Positions 8,628 to 15,073 of a DNA stretch of 21,783 nucleotides are shown here, piece after piece (the stretch's first letter is position 1; every line of letters begins with the position of its first letter). A model generated the notes under the pieces. That model worked only from the letters and a program-made list of their open reading frames with translations. It made no database searches and was not told where the DNA came from. The DNA is from Bacteroides sp. CAG:709 (GTDB taxonomy: Bacteria; Bacteroidota; Bacteroidia; Bacteroidales; UBA932): NCBI GenBank assembly GCA_000434935.1, contig FR882204.1, positions 32,919 through 54,701 on the forward strand. Reading direction: 5' to 3'. The position numbers were made by a program, and so were the translations under genes.

Positions 8628-9725
8628 ATGGCAGAGAAAAATACATTGCTTGAAAAGGTGCTTAGCCTTCAGGATAAGTTCGCCTCGCTGCAGAACCAGC
8701 TTTCAGACCCGGCAGTGATGTCGGACATGAAGAAGTATGTGCAGCTGAATAAGGATTACAAGGAACTTGAGCCGATTATCAAGGCAGGTCTCGACTATAA
8801 GAAGATGGTCGATGAACTGGCTTCCGCCAAGGATATCATGGCGAATGAAAAGGATGAGGACCTCAAGGAGATGGCCAGGGAGGAGATTGCCGAGATCGAG
8901 CCGAAACTTCCTGAGATGGAGCAGAATATAAAATTGCTTCTGATTCCGTCGGATCCTGACGACAGCAAGAATGCAATGGTCGAGATCCGTGGCGGTACAG
9001 GTGGCGATGAGGCTGCCATTTTCGCCGGTGACCTCTTCAGGATGTATTCCAAGTATGCAGAGCGCAAGGGTTGGAAACTTGAGATTTCCGATCAGGCTCC
9101 GGGTACTTCAGGCGGTTTCAAGCAGATTGTGTTCAAATTGTCATGCGCTGACGGTGTTTACGGTACGATGAAGTATGAGTCCGGAGTGCATCGTGTACAG
9201 CGTGTCCCTCAGACTGAGACTCAGGGCAGAATCCAGACTTCCGCCGCTTCCGTGGCAGTGTTCCCGGAGGCTGACGAATTCGATATTGACCTGGATATGA
9301 ATGATATCCGCAAGGATACCTTCTGTTCTTCAGGTCCTGGAGGACAGGGTGTGAACACGACTTATTCCGCTGTCCGTCTGACCCATATTCCGTCCGGAAT
9401 CGTGGTTCAGTGCCAGGAGGAGCGTTCTCAGTTGAAGAACTTGGATCGTGCTCTCGAAGAACTTCGTACGCGTCTGTACAACATGGAGCACCAGAAGTAC
9501 CTCGACGGTATCGCTGCCAAGCGTAAGACCATGGTGTCTACAGGTGACCGTTCCGCAAAGATCCGCACCTACAATTATCCGCAGTCCCGCGTGACCGACC
9601 ACCGTATCAACTGGTCAATGTACAATCTCCCTGCCTTCATGGACGGAGATATCCAGGAGTGCATCGACCAGCTCCAGATAGCCGAAAACGCTGAACGTCT
9701 CAAAGCTGCCGGCGAAGAAGAATAA
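8628..9725 (+). CDS. prfA: peptide chain release factor 1
   Basis: The 365-aa protein recognises UAA and UAG stop codons in the ribosomal A site and triggers peptide release. It has the GPGGQGVNTT motif, with the universally conserved GGQ at residues 238-240. The stop-codon reading tripeptide is of the PxT type (PQT, 194-196, in HRVQRVPQTETQG) rather than the SPF of RF2, which separates RF1 from its paralogue. RGGTGGDEAAIFAGDL (121-136) is another class I release-factor hallmark. Length is normal and no frameshift site is present, as expected for RF1. The queuosine-precursor transporter follows 84 bases downstream. Confidence 0.96.
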   Translation: MAEKNTLLEKVLSLQDKFASLQNQLSDPAVMSDMKKYVQLNKDYKELEPIIKAGLDYKKMVDELASAKDIMANEKDEDLKEMAREEIAEIEPKLPEMEQNIKLLLIPSDPDDSKNAMVEIRGGTGGDEAAIFAGDLFRMYSKYAERKGWKLEISDQAPGTSGGFKQIVFKLSCADGVYGTMKYESGVHRVQRVPQTETQGRIQTSAASVAVFPEADEFDIDLDMNDIRKDTFCSSGPGGQGVNTTYSAVRLTHIPSGIVVQCQEERSQLKNLDRALEELRTRLYNMEHQKYLDGIAAKRKTMVSTGDRSAKIRTYNYPQSRVTDHRINWSMYNLPAFMDGDIQECIDQLQIAENAERLKAAGEEE

Positions 9726-9742
9726 ATAAAATACTTATATGT

Positions 9743-9770
9743 GCGAAGCCGACTGATAGGTCGGCTTCGC
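9743..9770 (+). other. perfect 11-bp hairpin between prfA and the queuosine transporter gene
   Basis: GCGAAGCCGAC (9743-9753) pairs perfectly with GTCGGCTTCGC (9760-9770) across a 6-base loop, TGATAG. It starts 17 bases after the prfA stop. No T-run follows, so it is not a classic intrinsic terminator; it may stabilise the prfA mRNA end, act as a weak terminator, or be the first stem of a structured leader for the next gene. Confidence 0.7.
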
Positions 9771-9809
9771 CGAGTGTATTCTAGGAAACCACTTAAAAAA
9801 ACAAGAACA
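9771..9809 (+). promoter_or_regulatory. candidate preQ1-I-like aptamer in the leader of the queuosine-precursor transporter
   Basis: GAGTG (9772-9776) can pair with CACTT (9790-9794; one G-U pair), closing a 13-base loop that ends AAAC, with a C directly before the 3' strand of the stem. An A7 tract follows and then ACAAGAACA. In the preQ1-I class a roughly 5-bp stem, a loop ending in the ligand-pairing C, an A-rich linker and a loop-tail pseudoknot are the key parts; here TTCT of the loop (9779-9782) could pair with AGAA (9804-9807), next to the start codon. The gene below is a preQ0/preQ1 transporter, which fits. The pseudoknot differs from the B. subtilis UAG/CUA pairing, and A-rich leaders are common in Bacteroidota, so chance is a real alternative. 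Confidence 0.3.
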
Positions 9810-10487
9810 ATGAACAAAAAAGTATCAATTGTGTTCATGCTGATGGCTGTACTCTTTATTGTCTGCCTGATAGCATCAAATCTTTTCGCAACCAAAGTAT
9901 TCGCCATGGGCAACATCACGTTGCCGGGCGCGGTAATCATTTTCCCGATTTCTTACATTCTCAATGATTGTTTCGCAGAAGTCTGGGGTTACCGCAAGGC
10001 GAGACTGGTCATCTGGACCGCTTTCGCCATGAACTTTTTCGTTGCAATCATGGGACAACTGGTGTCATGGCTCCCGGCTGCATCCTTCTGGGACGGCGGC
10101 GAGCACTTCGATTATGTGTTCAGCATGGCACCTCGCGTAGCTTTCGCATCCTTGCTTGCATTCCTTGCAGGTTCCACGTTGAATGCTTTCGTGATGAGCA
10201 AGATGAAAGTCGCCACCAATGGCAAGGGCTTTTCCGGCCGGGCCATCATTTCTTCTGTGGCCGGCGAACTGCTTGATTCATTGATTTTCATGCCGATAGT
10301 GTTCTGGGGTGCCGATGTCAAGTCTCTGGCAATGATGTTGGCCGCGCAGGTGACTTTCAAGGTCTGCTACGAAATCGTCATCCTCCCTGTCACCATCCAG
10401 GTAGTGAAAGCTCTCAAACGCATCGAAGGCATCGACACCTTCGACGAGAATATTTCATACAACCCCTTCCGCCTGTCGGATATTTAA
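9810..10487 (+). CDS. yhhQ: queuosine precursor transporter (YhhQ/COG1738 family)
   Basis: I chose the ATG at 9810 (225 aa, MNKKVSIVFMLMAVLF); the frame is open to 9741 but that extension is arginine-rich leader sequence. The protein is hydrophobic throughout with about six membrane segments. The motifs NLFATKVF (residues about 24-31), FPISYILNDCFAEVWGYRKAR (central loop) and GELLDSLIF are characteristic of the YhhQ family, which imports the 7-deazaguanine precursors preQ0 and preQ1 in E. coli. Length matches the family. The reductase QueF is encoded next on the same strand, so together they provide precursor salvage into queuosine for tRNA wobble modification. queC, queD and queE are not in the window. 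Confidence 0.92.
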   Translation: MNKKVSIVFMLMAVLFIVCLIASNLFATKVFAMGNITLPGAVIIFPISYILNDCFAEVWGYRKARLVIWTAFAMNFFVAIMGQLVSWLPAASFWDGGEHFDYVFSMAPRVAFASLLAFLAGSTLNAFVMSKMKVATNGKGFSGRAIISSVAGELLDSLIFMPIVFWGADVKSLAMMLAAQVTFKVCYEIVILPVTIQVVKALKRIEGIDTFDENISYNPFRLSDI

Positions 10488-10493
10488 GCTAGA

Positions 10494-10613
10494 GCCCGTG
10501 AGGGCGATGGTAAGTCCCTACCCCGAGGGGAGGGATTAGGGAGAGGGTAACGTGATAAAGAGCGTTGGGCTTGAAACCTCCGAGAGAGAGAACCTACATC
10601 AAGTTTAACGGCT
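10494..10613 (+). other. structured leader upstream of queF (candidate cis-regulatory RNA or repeat)
   Basis: The 154-base gap before queF holds three potential stems. GCCC (10494-10497) and GGGC (10502-10505) close a GTGA tetraloop of GNRA type. TCCCT-A-CCCC (10515-10524) faces GGGG-AGGGA (10527-10535). AGCGTTGGGCTTGA (10561-10574) faces TCAAGTTTAACGGCT (10599-10613): 14 pairs with one bulged G and three consecutive G-U pairs, which form in + strand RNA but would be A-C mismatches in the complementary RNA. This directionality suggests a transcribed + strand leader. It matches no riboswitch class I can name, and the G-rich segment also resembles dispersed intergenic repeats. Confidence 0.45.
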
Positions 10614-10641
10614 TGCGGAATCTTTAATAATTTATTTGACA

Positions 10642-11106
10642 ATGAGCAACATAGAAAGAGAACAGGAGGGATTGCAGTCCCTTGGTCACAAGACAGATTA
10701 TAAGATGGACTACGCTCCGGAAGTCCTGGAGACCTTCGTGAACAAGCATCAGGGGAACGACTACTGGGTACGCTTCAACTGTCCTGAGTTTACAAGTCTT
10801 TGTCCTATCACCGGACAGCCAGATTTTGCTGAAATCCGTATCAGCTATATTCCTGATATCAAAATGGTTGAGAGCAAAAGTCTCAAGCTCTACCTTTTCA
10901 GTTTCCGTAACCACGGCGACTTTCACGAAGATTGCGTCAACAAGATCATGAAGGATCTGATTATGCTCATGGATCCCAAATACATCGAAGTTACCGGCCT
11001 CTTCACCCCGCGCGGCGGCATCTCCATCTTCCCATACGCCAACTACGGCCGTCCGGGCACCAAGTACGAAAAACTTGCCGAACAACGCTTCGCCACACAC
11101 GAGTAG
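10642..11106 (+). CDS. queF: NADPH-dependent 7-cyano-7-deazaguanine (preQ0) reductase
   Basis: The 154-aa protein is a short, single-domain (YkvM-type) QueF, which reduces the nitrile of preQ0 to the aminomethyl of preQ1 in queuosine synthesis. Seen directly: the catalytic Cys54 in TSLCPITGQPD with Asp61, the NADPH-binding QueF motif ESKSLKLYLFSFRNHGDFHED (about residues 77-97) and Glu96. I prefer the ATG at 10642; an in-frame TTG lies two codons earlier at 10636. The transporter for the same precursor lies immediately upstream. After the stop comes an orphan copy of the 109-bp RAYT-associated palindrome. Confidence 0.95.
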   Translation: MSNIEREQEGLQSLGHKTDYKMDYAPEVLETFVNKHQGNDYWVRFNCPEFTSLCPITGQPDFAEIRISYIPDIKMVESKSLKLYLFSFRNHGDFHEDCVNKIMKDLIMLMDPKYIEVTGLFTPRGGISIFPYANYGRPGTKYEKLAEQRFATHE

Positions 11107-11116
11107 AGTCAGGATT

Positions 11117-11249
11117 CGATACAACGTGCGTGGAGCGCAATGATATAGTAATCAATAAATTAGCCACTTTCAGAGTTCAAGAAACTGCGACTCTGAAAGT
11201 GGCTAATTATTTGAGCAATAGCGACTTACGCGCCACACAATTTGTATCG
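11117..11249 (-). repeat. RAYT-associated palindromic element, copy A (orphan, inverted orientation)
   Basis: The 109-bp core (11129-11237) carries a perfect 19-bp inverted repeat: AATTAGCCACTTTCAGAGT (11158-11176) and its complement (11190-11208), with a 13-base loop TCAAGAAACTGCG. The flanks match copies B and C when reverse-complemented, so it points the opposite way. The core is nested in a further inverted repeat, CGATACAA (11117-11124) and TTGTATCG (11242-11249), beyond which CAGGA and TCCTG also mirror each other. It lies between the convergent ends of queF and the esterase gene and has no transposase of its own, so it looks like a non-autonomous element mobilised in trans. Confidence 0.9.
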
Positions 11250-11275
11250 TCCTGAAAAAAGTTTACAGCCTAGTA

Positions 11276-12259
11276 CTACTTGTAGAGGTCTCCGAGAGTA
11301 CGGAGAGTGTTGTCGACCGGCACTATCGGGTCATCCATGAGGATATCTACGGTACGGCCCGTTTTCTTTATTACCGATTCTTCAAGGAAACGGAGCTGCT
11401 CCGGGAAAGTGTAGTACATGAGGTCGGCAATGTCGTGCGTGTGATTCTTGTAACGAACTATCGTATAAGGATATCCGAACTTGTCCAGCTGTCTGGAAAT
11501 CTTGGAGGACCCGAAGAGGCCGAGATTGAATACACGGATGGACTTGTAGGTCACCACGCGGTCTGCCGTTCCATGCAGAAGGAGCTGCGGAGCAGGGGCA
11601 TCGGCATATTTCACACGGCCATGTGTCGAAAAGATTGCACCGGAAAATGAAATCACGCCGGCATACTTGAACCCGTCAGGAAGGACGGACGCCAGCTTCG
11701 AATGGTTGCAAAGCTCGTATTCAGACTGGAGCGAGATGATTGCCCCGGCGGAAGAACCGCTGATTACCAGATTGTCAGGTTCAATGCCGAACTTGTCAGC
11801 ATTGTCAATGATGAAAGACGTGGCTGCGAACATGTCCTCGACACCGATTTCGATGGAATGGCGGATAGCCTTTATCATCTTCACGCCTTTCACGCTTACA
11901 CCCTTGAGGCCAAGCCGGTAATCAATGGAAAACACTGGATAGCCATTGTCATTCAGGAGTTTGATCCACTGCTGATAATGGGTCTTGTCCCTCTGTCCTC
12001 CCATGAATCCGCCACCGAAAGCGAAAATGACGGCAGGCTTTTTCTTACCGTCGATTTCACGTACGCTGCCATCTGCCGCTTTGTAGAAATCCAGGTAGAG
12101 GGCAGAGTCGCGCTGCACGAAAAGATGGGTGGAAGTCGGGGTCGCCTTTTCCACGCCCTTGGCTTCCCATTTGTTGCGCGCCTGCAATGACATTGACACC
12201 AATATCATTGCTACTGAGCAAATTACTGATTTTATCAACCTTTTCATATTATTCTTCAT
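11276..12259 (-). CDS. secreted alpha/beta-hydrolase (esterase/lipase-like)
   Basis: The 327-aa protein has a signal peptide (hydrophobic stretch about residues 9-25, cleavage near LQA-R). The hydrolase core shows an oxyanion-hole GGGF (82-85), the nucleophile elbow GSSAG (168-172, Ser170), Asp233 in HGTADRVV and a His at 273 or 275 in KNHTHD, a complete Ser-Asp-His triad. This layout fits the carboxylesterase/BD-FAE group acting on small or acetylated esters; the substrate is unknown. The ATG at 12259 overlaps the upstream permease gene by 11 bases. Met5 at 12247 gives a typical signal peptide with a 1-base gap, and either start implies translational coupling. Confidence 0.85.
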   Translation of the reverse strand: MKNNMKRLIKSVICSVAMILVSMSLQARNKWEAKGVEKATPTSTHLFVQRDSALYLDFYKAADGSVREIDGKKKPAVIFAFGGGFMGGQRDKTHYQQWIKLLNDNGYPVFSIDYRLGLKGVSVKGVKMIKAIRHSIEIGVEDMFAATSFIIDNADKFGIEPDNLVISGSSAGAIISLQSEYELCNHSKLASVLPDGFKYAGVISFSGAIFSTHGRVKYADAPAPQLLLHGTADRVVTYKSIRVFNLGLFGSSKISRQLDKFGYPYTIVRYKNHTHDIADLMYYTFPEQLRFLEESVIKKTGRTVDILMDDPIVPVDNTLRTLGDLYK

Positions 12260-13409
12260 TTAGAGTATTTTCACAATCAGGGATGAGGCGGCGGATAGCC
12301 TTGACGTCCGCGAAGAAATGTCCGGCAATCACACGGACAACCGTGTAGGCCGGAATTGCCACGAGCATGCCGATGACGCCTGCGAGATTTCCGGCAATCA
12401 GCAGGACAATGAATATTTCCAGAGGGCTGGCCTTGATGCTGGTCGAGTAGATATAAGGCTGGAACAGGAAATTGTCCACCAGCTGTGTCAATTCGAACAG
12501 GACAACCAGAAGGATTATGAAGCCCCAGAAATGTGCAGTAACGCCTACTGCGCTGAATTTCAAGACAGTAGCCAGAATGGTGCCGAGCACGGTTCCCACA
12601 AGCGGACCGACATAAGGAATGATGTTAAGGATGCCTGTTATGAATGCTATTCCTATCGCCGCGCTGAATCCGATACGGGCTATCAGCCACATGAACAGGA
12701 AGTTGAGCAACGCCACGCCCATCACTTCGACCATCAGGCCCACGAAATATCTGGAAAGAAGGTGCTCGATGTCACCGATAGCGGCAATTACGCGGCTTTC
12801 AATCTTGTCAGGCACCAGCGCTCCGATAATCTTGCGGAACAGCATCTGGTCTTTCAGGAAGAAGAACGAAATGAACACCACGGAAAAAATGCCGACGCCT
12901 ATGGACACGAAGAACGAAGCCACATACTCGATGAGCGAGGACAATGATCCCAGATCCAATGTCTTCCTGATGAATGAGCCGACGGCATTTTCTATCCGGA
13001 AGTCCGGTCCGAATTGAGGAAAATGCGATATGAACCAGGCATTTATGCTGTTGACCGTGGCCATGAAGGAATCCACCGGGAGCGAGTATCCGGACGAAGA
13101 GACATTGTCCGAAATGTTCTGGATGATACGGGCTACGACAGGGATGACTTGCGTAAACAGGAACAGGAACAGTATCAGTATGATGCAGATGGTAATCACG
13201 GCAAGCAACGCCTCAGGCATTTGCTTCTTGCAGATCTTGATTTTCCGGAGCATCCGCATGATCGGACGGCCCAGAAGGGACATGACCGCAGCTGATATCA
13301 TATAGATGATGACGCTCCTGAAATACCAGCACGCCGTCAGAACCACAGCCGAAACTGCACCATATATTATATAACGCGACAATCTGTCGACTCCTCTTTC
13401 TTTTTCCAT
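12249..13409 (-). CDS. AI-2E family transporter (PerM/UPF0118-like permease)
   Basis: The 386-aa integral membrane protein has paired N-terminal helices (about residues 12-50), a helix at about 66-92, a soluble middle region (about 95-160) and a cluster of helices from about 163 to 370. The motif IPYVGPLVGTVLG (264-276) is the signature of the AI-2E transporter family. Members have been linked to autoinducer-2 export or Na+/H+ exchange, so the substrate should be left open. The gene overlaps the start of the esterase gene and probably shares its transcript. A -7 box (TAACTTTG on the - strand) lies 20 bases upstream of its ATG. Confidence 0.9.
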   Translation of the reverse strand: MEKERGVDRLSRYIIYGAVSAVVLTACWYFRSVIIYMISAAVMSLLGRPIMRMLRKIKICKKQMPEALLAVITICIILILFLFLFTQVIPVVARIIQNISDNVSSSGYSLPVDSFMATVNSINAWFISHFPQFGPDFRIENAVGSFIRKTLDLGSLSSLIEYVASFFVSIGVGIFSVVFISFFFLKDQMLFRKIIGALVPDKIESRVIAAIGDIEHLLSRYFVGLMVEVMGVALLNFLFMWLIARIGFSAAIGIAFITGILNIIPYVGPLVGTVLGTILATVLKFSAVGVTAHFWGFIILLVVLFELTQLVDNFLFQPYIYSTSIKASPLEIFIVLLIAGNLAGVIGMLVAIPAYTVVRVIAGHFFADVKAIRRLIPDCENTLNEE

Positions 13410-13428
13410 ATACGAGAAGCAATTTTTC

Positions 13429-13436
13429 CAAAGTTA
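13429..13436 (-). promoter_or_regulatory. -7 box of the AI-2E transporter promoter
   Basis: The - strand reads TAACTTTG, an exact TAnnTTTG match, 20 bases from the ATG at 13409. The oppositely directed -7 box of the DUF4293 gene is only 13 bases away, so the two promoters share DNA and probably compete for polymerase. Confidence 0.6.
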
Positions 13437-13449
13437 GATGATTTTTCCC

Positions 13450-13457
13450 TATATTTG
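13450..13457 (+). promoter_or_regulatory. -7 box of the DUF4293 gene promoter
   Basis: TATATTTG followed by CAG is a strong extended -7 match, 28 bases before the ATG at 13485. No clear -33 box; the place where it should sit holds the divergent -7 box of the permease gene. Confidence 0.65.
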
Positions 13458-13484
13458 CAGTCCTTTACAAAAAACATTGAAATC

Positions 13485-13946
13485 ATGTGGCAGAGAATAC
13501 AGACCCTATATCTTGCGATTTCCACCATTCTCATGGCGGTTATGCTTTTCAGCGTAAAAGCTACTGTACCAGGTGCGGACGGCACCACGATCGAGACATT
13601 CAAATATTTGTCCTACATTCCGTACGCAATACTCATCATAGTGATTCTGCTGCTTAACGTATTGGCTCTCACCACTTACAAGTTCAGGGTATTCCAATAC
13701 AGGACAGCGGTTCTTTCGGGACTCGTAACCCTCGGCTTCCAGATCTGGCTTGCCATCGAGTTCTTCGTGAACCTCCATGCGGGCAGCGACGGAAGCAGAC
13801 TGATATATAAGATCAATGTCGTTTTTCCTCTAGTCTGTGTGATTCTCGACGCCCTTGCTGCAAGAGGAATTCTCGCTGACCAACTGCTGGTGGAAAGCAC
13901 TTACAGGCTCAGGACTGACAAGAAGAACAGGAAAAGACGTTCCTAA
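13485..13946 (+). CDS. DUF4293-family membrane protein
   Basis: I chose the ATG at 13485 (153 aa, MWQRIQTLYLAIST), because the -7 box at 13450-13457 rules out the earlier in-frame start near 13455 and the xxQRIQTxYL opening is the hallmark of DUF4293 proteins, which are found in Bacteroidota. It has four hydrophobic segments (about residues 7-24, 45-63, 76-95 and 112-130) and a basic tail ending KKNRKRRS. No function is established for the family. The last 4 bases overlap the end of the convergent LytTR gene. Confidence 0.85.
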   Translation: MWQRIQTLYLAISTILMAVMLFSVKATVPGADGTTIETFKYLSYIPYAILIIVILLLNVLALTTYKFRVFQYRTAVLSGLVTLGFQIWLAIEFFVNLHAGSDGSRLIYKINVVFPLVCVILDALAARGILADQLLVESTYRLRTDKKNRKRRS

Positions 13947-14845
13947 TCCTGGTTCGCCGGCAAGCTGTCCGGATCTTTCTTCAGATATTTAAGGACATTT
14001 TCGACATAAGTACGGGTAACGGCGATTGGCGGGATAACATCATTGTCCAAGTTCAGTTCGTACCCGTCTTTTTCTTTTCTCAGCACTTTCACCTTGTCCA
14101 TATTGACAATGTATTTGCGGTGACAGCGTATCAGGCTGCTGCCCATAAAACTCTCTTCGACAGTCTTCAGGCGGCAACGGAGCATGTATTTCTGCAGTTC
14201 CCCCTTGCTGTCGGTGTACCACACAATTATATAATTGTCATCAGACTCAATATAATACAGGCAGGACAGGCGCAATGACATTTTCAGCACACCGCTGTTG
14301 TCGAACAATGTTATCTTCTGCTCATCTTTCGGGAGAATCGGCTCGTCGGAAACGACATTGGCATAATTCATCAGCCGGATAGTATTGTTCTTGTCAATGA
14401 TGGCGAAATACATTCCCGCTATTATATAAGGTATGACCAGCGACACGAAGCAATACAGGGATGCATTCAGGAAGATGTGCGCGAAGGACCTGTCTTGCAG
14501 ACAAATGATTCCGAGGTCATCTCCCTTTATCGAGAACAATGTATAGAGGAGGCTGATTACAATGACCTCCACCAAATTCCAAATCACATATTGCAGGTAG
14601 TTCATGCTTTCCATCCTGGTGGCATACATGAGCCGCTTGCTGAGAATGATTATAAACAAGCCTATCACGAAGAAGGCAGCTGTAAACAAGAAAGCTTTGG
14701 ATGCGCCTATCTCGAACCACACATTGTGTGAAAACGGTATGCTGACGAGCATGAACACCAGCGAGAAAAATGCGGTAAATGTGACAGTAGCTATCAGCTG
14801 ATACTTCTGTCGGAAATAGCTCGGCAACTTATATTTTTCTGACAT
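13943..14845 (-). CDS. membrane-anchored LytTR-family transcriptional regulator
   Basis: The 300-aa protein has four membrane segments (about residues 17-38, 48-70, 88-106 and 125-150) followed by a cytoplasmic LytTR DNA-binding domain (about 178-288). LytTR hallmarks are visible: LYYIESDDNYIIVWY (197-211) and SLIRCHRKYIVNMDKV (237-252). There is no receiver domain, so it is not a normal response regulator; signal input may come through the membrane part. No sensor kinase is adjacent. Upstream is a -7 box and, beyond it, three direct repeats at 20-bp spacing that could be its own binding sites. The gene end overlaps the DUF4293 gene by 4 bases. Confidence 0.9.
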   Translation of the reverse strand: MSEKYKLPSYFRQKYQLIATVTFTAFFSLVFMLVSIPFSHNVWFEIGASKAFLFTAAFFVIGLFIIILSKRLMYATRMESMNYLQYVIWNLVEVIVISLLYTLFSIKGDDLGIICLQDRSFAHIFLNASLYCFVSLVIPYIIAGMYFAIIDKNNTIRLMNYANVVSDEPILPKDEQKITLFDNSGVLKMSLRLSCLYYIESDDNYIIVWYTDSKGELQKYMLRCRLKTVEESFMGSSLIRCHRKYIVNMDKVKVLRKEKDGYELNLDNDVIPPIAVTRTYVENVLKYLKKDPDSLPANQD

Positions 14846-14866
14846 GTTTCTGCATTTTTATCAAGA

Positions 14867-14874
14867 CAAATATA
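14867..14874 (-). promoter_or_regulatory. -7 box of the LytTR regulator promoter
   Basis: The - strand reads TATATTTG, an exact TAnnTTTG match, 22 bases before the ATG at 14845. The -33 region would fall at about 14894, inside the first of the three direct repeats. Confidence 0.6.
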
Positions 14875-14889
14875 ATAATTTAATGCGAA

Positions 14890-14949
14890 ATGCGCCAAAA
14901 GTAGAACAAATTCGCCACTTATGGAGCAATCTCGCCAAATATCGGCCAG
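14890..14949. promoter_or_regulatory. three 20-bp direct repeats, candidate LytTR operator
   Basis: Three tandem 20-base units begin at 14890, 14910 and 14930. All share CGCCA at unit positions 4-8, G at 15 and CA at 18-19; the rest varies. The exact 20-bp period puts the sites on the same face of the helix. LytTR proteins typically bind short direct repeats about two helical turns apart, and the regulator gene starts 45 bases away, so autoregulation is a natural guess. The repeats also lie 50-110 bases upstream of the fabH -7 box. Confidence 0.45.
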
Positions 14950-14998
14950 AAGTGCGGCGAGTTCACCACATAATTTTTCCGGACGTATCATTAAGGGG

Positions 14999-15006
14999 TA
15001 TCTTTG
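14999..15006 (+). promoter_or_regulatory. -7 box of the fabH promoter
   Basis: TATCTTTG followed by CAG matches the extended Bacteroidota -7 box closely, 68 bases before the fabH ATG. It is the only good + strand box in the 228-base divergent region. Confidence 0.65.
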
Positions 15007-15073
15007 CAGCGCGAGTGTCGTATGGGTATTCTCCGACGACAAAAAATGTACTTGAACATTGAACTGAATTATT

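Noticed and set aside
9741..9809. N-terminal extension of the queuosine transporter
   Set aside because: It would translate the perfect hairpin into an Arg-rich segment unlike the family; the ATG at 9810 gives a normal membrane-protein start.
10494..10613. tRNA or known riboswitch in the queF leader
   Set aside because: No cloverleaf with T-loop GTTCRA motif and no conserved core of any riboswitch class I know, so it is left as an unassigned structured leader.
10624..11124. 166-codon open frame on the - strand
   Set aside because: Antisense to queF, which has its catalytic Cys and NADPH motif; no support for a second gene.
12318..12947. 209-codon open frame on the + strand
   Set aside because: Antisense to the AI-2E permease gene; extremely polar His/Asp/Glu/Gln-rich sequence, the expected mirror of a hydrophobic membrane protein.
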